Source: Streptomyces sioyaensis
Lineage (GTDB): Bacteria; Actinomycetota; Actinomycetes; Streptomycetales; Streptomycetaceae
Assembly (NCBI RefSeq): GCF_004122735.1
Contig: NZ_SDIF01000042.1
Coordinates: 1-53,262 of the forward strand
Reading direction: 5' to 3'
Length of the DNA: 53,262 bases
The position numbers and the translations under genes were made by a program. Position 1 is the first letter of the stretch. Each line of letters begins with the position of its first letter. The notes beneath the pieces were generated by a model. It searched no databases and was not told where the DNA came from. It saw only the letters and a program-made list of their open reading frames with translations. Below, piece by piece: positions 31,130-40,048 of the stretch.

Positions 31130-32287
31130 TCAGGCCGCGGCGGGTGACCCGGCCGCACCGGATCCCCGCTGGTCCGCGTCATGGTGAATCGGCCGCCGCG
31201 AGCCGGTCAGCGGCACGCCCGTGCCGCCCCGCCGGGCCGCGACGATCTCCGCCGCGATGGACAGGGCGGTCTCCTCGGGGGTACGGGCGCCCAGGTCGAG
31301 GCCGATCGGGGAGTGGAGCCGGGCCAGTTCGGGTGCGGTGAGGCCGGCTTCGCGGAGTCGGCGGTTGCGGTCCTCATGGGTACGGCGTGAGCCCATCGCG
31401 CCGACGAACCCGACCGGCAGCCGCAGGGCCACCTCCAGCAGGGGGATATCGAACTTGGCCTCGTGGGTGAGCACGCACAGCACCGTGCGGCCGTCGGTCT
31501 CGGTGCGCTGGAGATAGCGGTGCGGCCACTCGACGACGAGCTCGTCGGCCTCGGGGAAGCGGGCCCGGGTGGCGAAGACGGGGCGGGCGTCGCACACGGT
31601 GACGTGGTAGCCGAGGAACCTGCCGGCGCGCACCAGCGCCGCGGCGAAGTCGACCGCACCGAAGATGATCATGCGGGGCGGTGGCGCACTCGATTCGACG
31701 AAGAGCGTCACGGCGGGCTCACAGCGCGATCCGTCCTCCGCGAGGTCGCAGCTCCCGGTGCGCCCGGCGTCCAGCAGCGCGCGGGCCTGCTCCGCCGCCG
31801 CGCGGTCCAGCTCCGGTGGTCCGCCGAGGCCGCCCTCGTACGTCCCGTCGGGGTGGACGAGCAGCGGTCGGCCGAGGAGTTCGGACGGGCCCCGGGCGAC
31901 CCGGGCGAGGGCCGCCGCCGTGCCCCGGGCGGCGGCCGACAGCGCCGCCGCCCACACCCCCCGGTCCGGCGCGGCCGCCGCCACCGGCGTGACCAGGACC
32001 TCGATCTCCCCGCCGCAGGTCAGCCCCACCGCGAAGGCGTCCTCGGCGCTGTAGCCGAACCGTTCGCGGACCGTCACTCCGTCCCTGAGCGCCTGGACGC
32101 ACAGGTCGTAGACGGCCCCCTCCACACAGCCCCCGGAGACCGAGCCGAGGGCCGTGCCCCGGCTGTCGACGGCGAGGGCGGCGCCGGGCCGGCGCGGTGC
32201 GCTGCCGCCGACGGCCACGACGGTGGCGACGGCGAAGTCCCGGCCCTGTTCGACCCAGCGGGTCAGCTCGTCGGCGATGTCCAGCAT
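31130..32287 (-). CDS. XdhC/CoxI-family molybdenum-cofactor chaperone
   Basis: A 385-residue XdhC-like protein that binds, sulfurates and inserts Mo cofactor into molybdenum hydroxylases. The N-terminal XdhC_CoxI domain has VATVVAVGGSAPRRPGAALAVDSRGTALGSVSGGCVEGAV and GLTCGGEIEVLV, whose Cys residues are family hallmarks. The C-terminal Rossmann domain has MIIFGAVDFAAALVRAGRFLGYHVTVCDARP, ELVVEWPHRYL, VCVLTHEAKFDIPLLEVAL and GFVGAMGSRRTHEDR. ATG at 32285-32287 behind GAGGAG. It is the fourth gene of the operon, 61 bp after the Mo subunit. The position corresponds to paoD (yagQ) of E. coli. Confidence 0.9.
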   Translation of the reverse strand: MLDIADELTRWVEQGRDFAVATVVAVGGSAPRRPGAALAVDSRGTALGSVSGGCVEGAVYDLCVQALRDGVTVRERFGYSAEDAFAVGLTCGGEIEVLVTPVAAAAPDRGVWAAALSAAARGTAAALARVARGPSELLGRPLLVHPDGTYEGGLGGPPELDRAAAEQARALLDAGRTGSCDLAEDGSRCEPAVTLFVESSAPPPRMIIFGAVDFAAALVRAGRFLGYHVTVCDARPVFATRARFPEADELVVEWPHRYLQRTETDGRTVLCVLTHEAKFDIPLLEVALRLPVGFVGAMGSRRTHEDRNRRLREAGLTAPELARLHSPIGLDLGARTPEETALSIAAEIVAARRGGTGVPLTGSRRPIHHDADQRGSGAAGSPAAA

Positions 32288-32348
32288 CGTGGTCTCCTCG
32301 TGGTTCGTGGTCCGGCGGGGCGGCGGCACCGCGGACGTGCGGACGGGC

Positions 32349-34493
32349 TCAGCCGGCGGCGCGGTCGCCGCCTCCCGCCAGCAGGACACGGTCGGGGCGG
32401 ATCGGCAGGTCCCGGTGGCGCACCCCGGTCGCGTGCCAGACCGCGTTGGCGATCGCCGCCGCACCGCCGACGATCCCGATCTCACCGATCCCCTTGATGC
32501 CGACCGGATCGTCCTCGTCCGGGTCGTCGACCCAGTCCGCCTCGATGGGGGGTACGTCGGCGTGCGCGGCGACGTGATAGCCGGCGAGGTCGGCGCCGAC
32601 CGGGGCGCCCGAGGCGCGGTCCCGGACCGCCTCCTCGTGCAGCGCCATGGAGAGTCCCCAGGTCATGCCGCCGATGAACTGGCTGCGGGCGGTGAGCGGA
32701 TTGACGATCCGGCCGGCGGCGAAGATGCCGAGCATCCGGCGTACGCGGACCTCACCGCTCGTGACGTCGACGGCGACCTCGGCGAACTGGGCCCCGAAGG
32801 CGTGCCGTTCCTTCTGGGCCAGCGCGGCGATCGCGGCGGTGGTGTCCGACCGCACCGTGATCCCCTGCGGGGGTATCCCGCCGCCCAGGGCGAGTTGCTC
32901 CCGCAGTTCGCGCGCCGCGGCGGTGACCGCCCAGGCCCAGGAGCGGGTGCCCATCGAGCCGCCGGCGATCATCGCCGGGCCGAAGTCGCTGTCCGCGATC
33001 CGCATCCGGATGCGCTCCGGCGTCACCTCCAGCGCGTCCGCGGCGATCAGGGTCAGCGCGGTGCGCGCGCCGGTCCCGATGTCCGCCGCGGCGATCCGTA
33101 CGATGAAGTCGCCGTCCGCTTCCGCCGTCACGGACGCCGTGGATGGGGCGGCCCGCGCGGCGAAATGCGCCGCCGCCGTGCCGGTGCCGAGCAGCCAGCG
33201 CCCGTCCCGCCGCCGGCCGGGACGCGGGTCCCGGTCCGCCCAGCCGAATCGGCGGGCGCCTTCCTGGAAGCAGGCGAGCAGCTTGCGGCTGCTGAACGGA
33301 AGCCCGGAGACCGGACCCGCCGCCGGTTCGTTGCGGGCCCGCAGCGCGATCGGGTCCAGTCCGCACTTCTCGGCGAGTTCGTCGAGCGCGGACTCCAGCG
33401 CGAACGAGCCCGGCGCCTCGCCCGGCGCACGCATCCAGCTCGGGGTCGGCACATCGAGCCGTACGACGCGGTTGACGGTGTGGTGCGCGGCGGCGTCGTA
33501 CATCACCCGCCCCATGTCGGCGCTCCGCTCGATGAATTCACGCACCGTCGAGGTGACGGACTCCCCTTGGTGGTCGAAGGCGCGCAGCCGTCCGTCGGCG
33601 TCGGCGCCGAGTCTGATCCGCTGCGCGGTGGGGCTGCGGTAGCCGACGACCGAGAACATCTGGCGGCGCGTCAGGACCACCCGGACCGGGCGCTGGAGGA
33701 CGGTCGCCGCCATGGTGGCGAGCACCTGGTGCGGGCGCAGGGCCTTGGAGCCGAAGCCGCCGCCGACGTGCTCGGACCGTACCCGTACAGAGGCCGGGTC
33801 GAGGGAAAACAGGTTCGCGAGTTCCTCCGCCACGAATCTGCTGCCCTGGTTGGAGTCGACGACCTCCAGCCGGCCGCCGTCCCAGCGCGCCATCGCCGCA
33901 TGCGGCTCCAGTGGATGGTGGTGCTCCTCGGGAGTGGTGTACTGCGCGTCCACCACCACGGCGGACGCGGCGAGTTCGGCCGCCAGGTCGCCCTTCTCGG
34001 TCTCCGCCGGGGACTGCGGGGAGTTCTCCGGCGTGTACCTGTCCGGATGCCCGGCGGCGAACGCGACCTCGTGCGGCTCCTGGTCGTAGCGGACCACCAG
34101 CGTCTCGGCGGCCTCCCTCGCCTGCTCGGGCGTTTCGGCGACGACCAGCGCCACCGGCCAGCCGGCGTACGGCACCCGGTCGTGCTGGAAGACCTGGACG
34201 ACCGGGTCGGGCGCCCCGAGAGGCCCGGTGTAGTTGCCGTCGACGCGCGGGGCGTTGCCGTGGTGGAGCACGGCGAGCACTCCGGGCATCGCCAGCACGG
34301 GGGCGGACTCCACGGCGCGGATGCGTCCACGGGCGATGGTGGACAACACCAGCCAGCCGTGGGCGAGTTCGGCGAAGGGGATCTCGCCGGCGTAGCGCGC
34401 CGCGCCGGTGACCTTGGCCAGGCCCTCCAGGCGGGTGTGGGCGGCGCCGACCGCTCCCGTCACCGCGGTGGTTCCCGTGGTCGTCGTGGTCAT
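32349..34493 (-). CDS. Molybdenum hydroxylase, Mo-cofactor-binding large subunit (PaoC/YagR-like)
   Basis: A 714-residue catalytic subunit of the xanthine dehydrogenase/aldehyde oxidase family. Domain order: a/b hammerhead (LEGLAKVTGAARYAGEIPFAELAHGWLVLSTIARGRI), then Mo-binding domains with EHVGGGFGSKALRPHQ, WMRAPGEAPGSFALESALDELAEKCGLDP, ADIGTGARTALTLIAADAL, GGSMGTRSW and, near the C-terminus, GIKGIGEIGIVGGAAAIANA with the catalytic Glu. Length and motifs are closest to E. coli PaoC (YagR), an aldehyde oxidoreductase, rather than true xanthine dehydrogenase. The start ATGA overlaps the FAD-subunit stop. An upstream same-frame extension to 35600 is an antisense artefact. Physiological substrate (aromatic aldehyde, purine or other N-heterocycle) is not determinable. 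Confidence 0.92.
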   Translation of the reverse strand: MTTTTTGTTAVTGAVGAAHTRLEGLAKVTGAARYAGEIPFAELAHGWLVLSTIARGRIRAVESAPVLAMPGVLAVLHHGNAPRVDGNYTGPLGAPDPVVQVFQHDRVPYAGWPVALVVAETPEQAREAAETLVVRYDQEPHEVAFAAGHPDRYTPENSPQSPAETEKGDLAAELAASAVVVDAQYTTPEEHHHPLEPHAAMARWDGGRLEVVDSNQGSRFVAEELANLFSLDPASVRVRSEHVGGGFGSKALRPHQVLATMAATVLQRPVRVVLTRRQMFSVVGYRSPTAQRIRLGADADGRLRAFDHQGESVTSTVREFIERSADMGRVMYDAAAHHTVNRVVRLDVPTPSWMRAPGEAPGSFALESALDELAEKCGLDPIALRARNEPAAGPVSGLPFSSRKLLACFQEGARRFGWADRDPRPGRRRDGRWLLGTGTAAAHFAARAAPSTASVTAEADGDFIVRIAAADIGTGARTALTLIAADALEVTPERIRMRIADSDFGPAMIAGGSMGTRSWAWAVTAAARELREQLALGGGIPPQGITVRSDTTAAIAALAQKERHAFGAQFAEVAVDVTSGEVRVRRMLGIFAAGRIVNPLTARSQFIGGMTWGLSMALHEEAVRDRASGAPVGADLAGYHVAAHADVPPIEADWVDDPDEDDPVGIKGIGEIGIVGGAAAIANAVWHATGVRHRDLPIRPDRVLLAGGGDRAAG

Positions 34494-35482
34494 CGCGCGG
34501 CCTCCTCGGTGAGCTCGGTCAGCAGGGCGACGACGAGGTTGCGCATCAGCGTCACCTTGTAGCCGTTGTGGGGCAGCGCCTCGGCGGCCGCCAGCTCGGC
34601 ATCCGCGGCGGCGGCGAACGCCTCGGCGCTCGCCGGCCCCCCGGTCAGCACCCGCTCGGCCGTCCGGGCCCGCCACGGCCGGGACGCCACCGCCCCGAAG
34701 GCGAGCCGGACCTCGCGGACCGTGCCGTCGTGGACGTCGAGGGCGGCGGCGAGCGAGCCGATCGCGAAGGCGTACGAGGCGCGCTCGCGCACCTTGCGGT
34801 AACGGGAGACGGCGGCGACCGGAGCCGGCGGGAGACGGAGCCCGGTGATCAGCGCGCCGGACGGCAGCGCGGTCTCCAGATGCGGGGTGTCCCCCACCGG
34901 GAGGTAGAACTCCGCCAGGGGCAACTCCCCCGGCCCGTCTGCCGTTTCGTACCCGACGACGGCGTCGAAGGCGGCGAGCGCCACCCCCATGTCCGAGGGG
35001 TGCACGGCGACACAGTGCCCGGAGGCCCCGAGGATCGCGTGGTTGTGGTGCTCGCCCTCGATGGCCGGACACCCGGCGCCCGGGACGCGCTTGTTGCACG
35101 CCGCGGCCGGGTCGGTGAAGTAGCCGCAGCGGGTGCGCTGGAGCAGATTGCCGCCGACCGTGGCCATGTTGCGCAACTGCCCCGAGGCACCGGACAGCAC
35201 GGCCTGCGCCAGCGCCGGATAGCGGCGCCGGACCTCGGGATCGGCGGCGAGTGCGCTGTTGGTGACCGTCGCGCCGATGCGCAGACCGCCGTCCTGGGTG
35301 ACCTCGATCCGGTCGAGGGGAAGGTCCTGTACGTCGATGAGCAGCGCGGGCCGCTCCACTCCGGTCTTCATCAGGTCGACGAGATTGGTGCCGCCGCCGA
35401 GCAGGCGCGCCTCGGGCTCGGCGGCGAGCAGCGCGACCGCCCCATGGACGTCGTGCGCCCGCCGATAGCCGAATTCCCTCAT
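34490..35482 (-). CDS. Molybdenum hydroxylase FAD subunit with extra [4Fe-4S] motif (PaoB/YagS-like)
   Basis: A 330-residue FAD-binding medium subunit. FAD motif ARLLGGGTNLVDLMKTGVERP is at about 26-45 and TVGGNLLQRTRCGYFTDP at about 107-125. Between the FAD site and the C-terminal domain is a Cys cluster (RTRCGYF, AAACNKR, GAGCPAIEG) like the [4Fe-4S] insertion of E. coli PaoB and hydroxybenzoyl-CoA reductase. The C-terminal CO-dehydrogenase flavoprotein-like domain has YRKVRERASYAFAIGSLAAALDV and LPHNGYKVTLMRNLV. Start overlaps the 2Fe-2S gene stop (ATGA), so all three subunits are translationally coupled. Confidence 0.92.
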   Translation of the reverse strand: MREFGYRRAHDVHGAVALLAAEPEARLLGGGTNLVDLMKTGVERPALLIDVQDLPLDRIEVTQDGGLRIGATVTNSALAADPEVRRRYPALAQAVLSGASGQLRNMATVGGNLLQRTRCGYFTDPAAACNKRVPGAGCPAIEGEHHNHAILGASGHCVAVHPSDMGVALAAFDAVVGYETADGPGELPLAEFYLPVGDTPHLETALPSGALITGLRLPPAPVAAVSRYRKVRERASYAFAIGSLAAALDVHDGTVREVRLAFGAVASRPWRARTAERVLTGGPASAEAFAAAADAELAAAEALPHNGYKVTLMRNLVVALLTELTEEAAR

Positions 35483-36084
35483 GCCGCCGCCTCCCCGTCC
35501 GCCGGGGCGCCGGCGTCGCCCGGGCCGGTCCCCTGCCGCGGCACCACCGGGGCCCCCGCGGCCCCGGCCGCCCGGGCCACCGCCTGGACGATCGACACAT
35601 ACGCGCCGCAGCGGCACAGGTTGCCGCTCATCCGCTCCCGGATCTCGTCGGCGGTGAGCGCCGGCACGCCCGCCTCGGGCCGTACATCGGCGGTCACGGC
35701 GCTCGGCCAGCCGGCCGCATGCTCCTCGATCACCGCGAGGGCCGAACATATCTGCCCCGGCGTGCAGTAGCCGCACTGGTAGCCGTCGAGGTCGAGGAAG
35801 GCCTGCTGCACCGGATGCAGCCGCTCGCCGTCCGCCACCCCCTCGATGGTGGTGATCTCGCGCCCCTCGGCGGCGACCGCGAGCTGAAGGCAGGACACCG
35901 CCCGGCGCCCGTCGAGCAGCACCGTGCAGGCGCCGCACTGGCCCTGGTCACAGCCCTTCTTGGTGCCGGTCAGATCGAGCTGCTCGCGCAGCGCGTCGAG
36001 CAGGGTGGTGCGGTGATCGACGGGCAGCGTGTGCTTCTCGCCGTTGATGCGCAGGGTGACGGCGCTGGACGTCGGTGGGGCCAT
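35479..36084 (-). CDS. Molybdenum hydroxylase 2Fe-2S subunit (PaoA/YagT-like), no Tat signal
   Basis: A 201-residue iron-sulfur subunit with the plant-ferredoxin-type cluster (KKGCDQGQCGACTVLLDGRRAVSCL) and the second alpha-helical cluster (YQCGYCTPGQICSAL ... MSGNLCRCGAYVSIVQAVARAA). These two [2Fe-2S] centres pass electrons from Mo to FAD. The C-terminus carries a Pro/Gly/Ala-rich tail. I start at the ATG at 36082-36084 (AAGG upstream). The protein has no twin-arginine signal, unlike E. coli PaoA, so the enzyme is predicted cytosolic. First gene of the operon; the promoter should lie in the 388-bp region upstream that also carries the TetR operators. Confidence 0.92.
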   Translation of the reverse strand: MAPPTSSAVTLRINGEKHTLPVDHRTTLLDALREQLDLTGTKKGCDQGQCGACTVLLDGRRAVSCLQLAVAAEGREITTIEGVADGERLHPVQQAFLDLDGYQCGYCTPGQICSALAVIEEHAAGWPSAVTADVRPEAGVPALTADEIRERMSGNLCRCGAYVSIVQAVARAAGAAGAPVVPRQGTGPGDAGAPADGEAAA

Positions 36085-36387
36085 GGTCAGCCTTCTTTCG
36101 CGTGTGTCAGGCGCGGCGGGCGTCGGGGCGCGGGCCTGATGCCGGCGGGTCCCTCGGAAGTCGGACGGTCCCCGTGCCGCGGAACCGGGAGCGCCGGGCG
36201 GGAAGCTCACGGGCAGTCAGGGAGGAAGGGCTCTGTGCAGGACGACTCGGTGCGGGCGGCGTCAGCTCGGCGGCCACGGCGGGGGCGACGGGAGACGGAC
36301 CGGCGACGGGCACCATCGGTCACCACTCACCGACCCCCGTCACCGACCACCACTCCGGCCGTATCTGCCGCTATGGTGGACCTAAAC

Positions 36388-36431
36388 GGACAACTGTCCA
36401 CTCCATTGAAACTACCGGACAACTGTCCGGT
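36388..36431. promoter_or_regulatory. Paired TetR operators GGACAACTGTCC
   Basis: GGACAACTGTCC occurs exactly twice, at 36388-36399 and 36417-36428, 29 bp apart. The second is extended to an 18-bp palindrome at 36414-36431 (ACCGGACAA/CTGTCCGGT, asymmetric only at the centre). They lie 42-85 bp before the TetR start and about 300 bp before the divergent molybdenum-hydroxylase operon. Nothing else is visible in 36085-36387. Confidence 0.75.
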
Positions 36432-36472
36432 TAGCAAGACCGGCTTTCCCGTGATTGCCGGAAGGAGGACGA

Positions 36473-37051
36473 GTGCAGCAGCACAAGGACGCACCCCTGC
36501 GCTCGGACGCGCAACGGAATCGCGAGCGCATCCTGGAAGTGGCGCTGGCGGAGCTGACGCACTCCGCGGACGCCCCGCTGAGCGCGATCGCGAAGAAGGC
36601 GGGCGTCGGGCAGGGGACGTTCTACCGCAACTTCCCCAACCGCGAGTCACTCGTCCTGGAGGTCTACCGCTACGAGGTGCAGCAGGTCGCCGACGCCGCC
36701 TCCCAGTTGCTCGAAACCCGCGCACCCGAGCAGGCCCTGCGGGAGTGGATGGACCGGCTCGCCCAGTACGCCATGGCCAAGGCCGGCCTGGCCGATGCCA
36801 TGCGCAAGGCCACCAGCGCCCGCGGCAGCCTGGCCGGCCTGGGCCACGGCCCGGTGACCTCGGCCGTGACCCTCCTCCTGAAGGCGAACGAGGAGGCCGG
36901 CACCATCCGCCCCGACGTGACGCCCGACGACTTCGTCCTCGCCATCGCCGGCCTCTGGCAGATCGACCCGCACAGCGACTGGCAGTCACGCGCCGGCCGC
37001 CTCCTCGACCTGGTCATGGACGGGCTCCGGACGGGCGCTCCGGGGGCGTGA
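36473..37051 (+). CDS. TetR-family transcriptional regulator
   Basis: A 192-residue TetR-type repressor. HTH at about 12-55 (SDAQRNRERILEVALAELTHSADAPLSAIAKKAGVGQGTFYRNFPNRESLVLEVY). The C-terminal domain includes RPDVTPDDFVLAIAGLWQID, common to a large Streptomyces subgroup often called SbtR-like. I choose the GTG at 36473, behind GGAAGGAGG, over the TTG at 36455. Two near-identical palindromes upstream are its likely operators. It is divergent from the molybdenum-hydroxylase operon and is the natural candidate regulator. Confidence 0.88.
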   Translation: MQQHKDAPLRSDAQRNRERILEVALAELTHSADAPLSAIAKKAGVGQGTFYRNFPNRESLVLEVYRYEVQQVADAASQLLETRAPEQALREWMDRLAQYAMAKAGLADAMRKATSARGSLAGLGHGPVTSAVTLLLKANEEAGTIRPDVTPDDFVLAIAGLWQIDPHSDWQSRAGRLLDLVMDGLRTGAPGA

Positions 37052-37135
37052 GGGGCCGGCACCGCACCGCGGCAGCCGGACGTTAGCACTCCGTTAGTGA
37101 ACCGACAGTGATCGCCGGAAGGGTTGTCCCTGCTC

Positions 37136-37187
37136 GCCGCAACACCCGGCCCCACCTGACCGCCGTACGCGTCAGGGGTGTTGCGGC
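37136..37187. repeat. 11-bp inverted repeat in the DUF4232 leader
   Basis: GCCGCAACACC (37136-37146) and GGTGTTGCGGC (37177-37187) are exact reverse complements around a 30-nt spacer that itself contains CCTGA/TCAGG. It lies 70 bp before the DUF4232 lipoprotein start. Possible operator or TetR-gene terminator. Confidence 0.45.
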
Positions 37188-37256
37188 GCCTGCCCCCAGG
37201 GAGCAGGTACCCGAGTGCAGCACAGCTCATCTGCCAGGCCGAAGATCAGGAGCACC

Positions 37257-37934
37257 ATGTCCCCCCAGCCCTCCCCCCGCCACACCCGCACCCTCGCTGC
37301 CGCGCTGCTCGCCGTGACGGCCGCGGCCGCGCTCACGGCGTGCCAGGACGGCAAGCCCGCCAGCGCGAAGAGCCCGTCGTCCGCCGCCTCGGACGGCAGC
37401 TCTTCGGGCGCGGCGTCCGGTGCCAACGGGGGCGGCACCGGAGCCGGTTCGCAGCACACCGGCGGATCGGCGGACTCGGGGCAGCCCACCGCCGCACGGG
37501 GCGCCGCGTCCACGGACCACTCGTCGAACCGCTGCACCGCGGCGTCGCTGCGCATGTCGCTGGGGCAGCCCGACCAGGGCGCGGGCAACATCCGCTACGC
37601 GCTGACCTTCACCAACAGCGGCAAGGCGTCCTGCACCCTGCGCGGCTTCCCCGGGGTCTCGCTGCTGGCCAAGAACGGGCAGTCGGTCGGCAAGCCGGCC
37701 ACCCGTGAAGGCGCGGCGGGCGCGGCCGTCACGCTCGCTCCCGGCAAGAGCGCCCATGCGGTGCTGCACACGGTCGCCCAGGGGACGAAGGGCTCCGGCT
37801 GCTGGCCGGCCGGGGCCTCGGTGCAGGCGTACCCGCCCGGTTCCAAGGAGTCGATGACCGCTCGCGCCTCCGGACTGCAGGTCTGCGGCGACGAGTTCAG
37901 CGTCACCTCCCTGGCACCCGGCGCGGCGGCGTAA
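37257..37934 (+). CDS. DUF4232 lipoprotein
   Basis: A 225-residue exported lipoprotein. The signal peptide has a lipobox LTAC (RTLAAALLAVTAAAALTAC). A Ser/Gly/Ala linker (about 30-85) precedes a C-terminal DUF4232 domain (about 90-220: CTAASLRMSLGQPDQGAGNIRYALTFTNSGKASCTLRGFPGVSLLAKNGQSVGKPATR ... GCWPAGASVQAYPPG). Paired cysteines in this domain are probably disulfide-bonded. Family function unknown; common and multi-copy in Streptomyces. ATG at 37257 behind CAGGAG. Confidence 0.88.
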   Translation: MSPQPSPRHTRTLAAALLAVTAAAALTACQDGKPASAKSPSSAASDGSSSGAASGANGGGTGAGSQHTGGSADSGQPTAARGAASTDHSSNRCTAASLRMSLGQPDQGAGNIRYALTFTNSGKASCTLRGFPGVSLLAKNGQSVGKPATREGAAGAAVTLAPGKSAHAVLHTVAQGTKGSGCWPAGASVQAYPPGSKESMTARASGLQVCGDEFSVTSLAPGAAA

Positions 37935-38520
37935 CTCCGCATCCGGGGGCGTGCCGTCTCCCGCCGCGTAAGCGACCAACGCGGCCTCGGCGCGAGGCTC
38001 GGCACTGCGATGCCCGCCCCGTACCGGCTCCGGCCGGCGTACGGGCCCGTACGGAGGGCGGGCCCGCACACGGGCGGGCGTCGCTGGGCGCGGGCGTGGA
38101 GGCGGGCGACTACGGCTCCGCCCGCGCGTACCCGGTCTCACAGGGGGTGTACCGGGGAGGACGAGGAGGCGTGGCGCACACGGGGAACGCCCGCCGCGCG
38201 GTGAGCTGCCGGGTGGCTGCGGATGACCACCGCACGCCACCACGCACTCGGCACCGGCACCGGCATGACCCGCCGGTGCCGAGTTGCCGGAGGTCACGGG
38301 CCCTGGGCAAGGTGGAGAGCGGACGGGGGTGCGGCCCACCGCCGTCGGAACGGCGTGGCGGCCGGGCGGTGACACACCGCGCAGGTCCGGCTCCGTCGCC
38401 GGTCCCCCGACCGCCCCGGCCCGCACGGGCCCGGCCCGGGACCGGGGCGCCGTACCGGGGAGACGCCCTGCCCAGGAACGTCCTGCCCTGGAGCGTCCGA
38501 CGCCACGGAGCGGAGGAACC
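37935..38520. other. 586-bp region without a supported gene
   Basis: Long open frames cross it on both strands, but their composition (Arg/Pro/Gly-rich, no domain) marks them as shadows of high GC. Short CGTACGGG-type repeats occur near 38000-38060. No strong hairpin seen. Confidence 0.5.
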
Positions 38521-39468
38521 ATGGCGACAACGCACACCTCCCGAACCGTTACGGAGTGGCCGCAGTTGCGGGTGGCCGACTGGACCGACACCCGCGAGAC
38601 GCTGCACATGTGGACCCAGATCGTCGGCAAGGTCCGGCTGGCGCACGCGCCGCTCGTCAACCACTGGTGGCAGGTAACGTTCTACGTCAGCCCGCGCGGA
38701 CTGACCACCTCCGCCGTCCCCCACGGCACGGGCGCCTTCGACATCGAATTCGACTTCCTCGACCACACGCTGCACCTGCGCACCAGCGACGGCGGCACCC
38801 GTCGCATCACGCTGGAGTCCATGCCGGTGGCCGATTTCCACGCCCGTGTCCTGCGGGCCCTGGAGGAGCTGGACGTCCCCACCACGATCCAGGGGCATCC
38901 CAATGAGATCGAGCCGGCGATCCCGTTCGCGGAGGACTACCGGCACCACACCTACGACCCGCGTGCGGCGCAGCTGTTCTGGCGACAACTCCTCCAGGCC
39001 AACCGGGTGTTGGGGGAATTCCGCAGCGCCTTCGCCGGGAAGGTCAGCCCGGTCCACTTCTTCTGGGGCGCCATGGACCTGGCCTGCACCCGCTTCTCCG
39101 GGCGCAGCGCTCCCCGGCACCCCGGCGGCGCGCCGAACTGCGGCGACTGGGTCATGGTGGAGGGCTACTCCCGCGAACTGAGCAGTTGCGGATTCTGGCC
39201 CGGCGGCGGGGACGAGGGCGCCTTCTACGCCTACGCCTACCCCGAACCGGACGGCTTCGCGGACGCTCCGGTGGCCCCCTCCGAGGCGTTCTACAGCCCG
39301 GAAAACGGTCAGTTCCTGCTGCCGTACGAGACGGTGCGCGGCGCCGACGACCCCGACCGGACGCTCTCCCGCTTCCTGTACAGCACCTACGAGGCAGCCG
39401 CCGACCGGGCCGGATGGGACCGGGCGGCGCTGGAAATCGATCCGGAGCGCTGGAACGCCGTCCGGTAG
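38521..39468 (+). CDS. DUF5996 family protein
   Basis: A 315-residue soluble protein of the DUF5996 family, function unknown. Recognisable blocks are WPQLRVADWTDTRETLHMWTQIVGKVRLAHAPLVNHWWQVTFYVSPRGLTTSAVP at the N-terminus, GTGAFDIEFDFLDHTLHLRTSDG, SPVHFFWGAMDLACTRFSGRSAPRHPGG, and ESYSREL-type and FYAYAYPEPDGFADAPVAP blocks near the end. Dense Trp/His content suggests a ligand or metal site, but nothing assigns one. ATG at 38521 behind GCGGAGG. Followed by the VOC gene at 112 bp, probably one transcript. Confidence 0.85.
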   Translation: MATTHTSRTVTEWPQLRVADWTDTRETLHMWTQIVGKVRLAHAPLVNHWWQVTFYVSPRGLTTSAVPHGTGAFDIEFDFLDHTLHLRTSDGGTRRITLESMPVADFHARVLRALEELDVPTTIQGHPNEIEPAIPFAEDYRHHTYDPRAAQLFWRQLLQANRVLGEFRSAFAGKVSPVHFFWGAMDLACTRFSGRSAPRHPGGAPNCGDWVMVEGYSRELSSCGFWPGGGDEGAFYAYAYPEPDGFADAPVAPSEAFYSPENGQFLLPYETVRGADDPDRTLSRFLYSTYEAAADRAGWDRAALEIDPERWNAVR

Positions 39469-39580
39469 CGGCGGCCCGCCGCGGTGTGGGACGTACACGG
39501 GGTTCCCGCACCGGCACCGGACGGCTTCGACGGCACCACGGGGAACGACAGCGCGCCCACCCAGCCGAAGGGATCACCTG

Positions 39581-40048
39581 ATGACGCATCACGACGACTG
39601 GCCGACACCCGCTGAGGGGCTCGTCCTGACCCACTTCCTGACCGTGCGGGACGTCGCCGTGTCCCGCCGCTTCTACGCGGAGGTGTTCGGCGGTGAGGTG
39701 GTGCTGGCCGAGAACCCCTGCATCGTGAAGATCGCCAACGGCTGGATCATCATGAACCCCGGCGGCGGCCCGACCCCCGACAAGCCCGAGGTCACCCTCA
39801 CCCCGCCCGAGCCCGGCGACCCGGTGTCGGCGTTCCTCAACGTACGGGTGGCCGACATCGCGGCCTTCTACGAGCAGGCCGTCGCCAAGGGCGCGCGGTT
39901 CCTGACCGAGCCGATCGACCGCAAGGCCGAGATCCGCTGCTACCTCCGCGATCCGGACGGCCATCTGATCGAGGTGGGCCAGGTCACCGGGATGCTGGAG
40001 GGCATCTTCGCGGACCCCAGCGGTCCGCCCGCGTCAGGCGGAAGCTGA
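39581..40048 (+). CDS. VOC-family (glyoxalase/dioxygenase fold) protein
   Basis: A 155-residue vicinal-oxygen-chelate protein: FLTVRDVAVSRRFYAEVFGGEVVLAE and VRVADIAAFYEQAVAKGARFLTEPIDRKAEIRCYLRDPDGHLIEVGQV, the paired beta-alpha-beta units with metal-ligand candidates near His18 and the terminal Glu of HLIEVGQ. Function unspecified (glyoxalase, resistance or dioxygenase-like). Its 3' end overlaps the convergent TetR gene by 15 bp, leaving no room for a terminator between them. Confidence 0.88.
   Translation: MTHHDDWPTPAEGLVLTHFLTVRDVAVSRRFYAEVFGGEVVLAENPCIVKIANGWIIMNPGGGPTPDKPEVTLTPPEPGDPVSAFLNVRVADIAAFYEQAVAKGARFLTEPIDRKAEIRCYLRDPDGHLIEVGQVTGMLEGIFADPSGPPASGGS

Noticed and set aside
34494..35600. 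N-terminal extension of the molybdenum subunit frame
   Set aside because: It runs through the FAD-subunit gene in another frame; the real start is the ATG overlapping that gene's stop at 34490-34493.
37935..38520. Long frames on both strands
   Set aside because: Composition is shadow-like and no homology is recognised.
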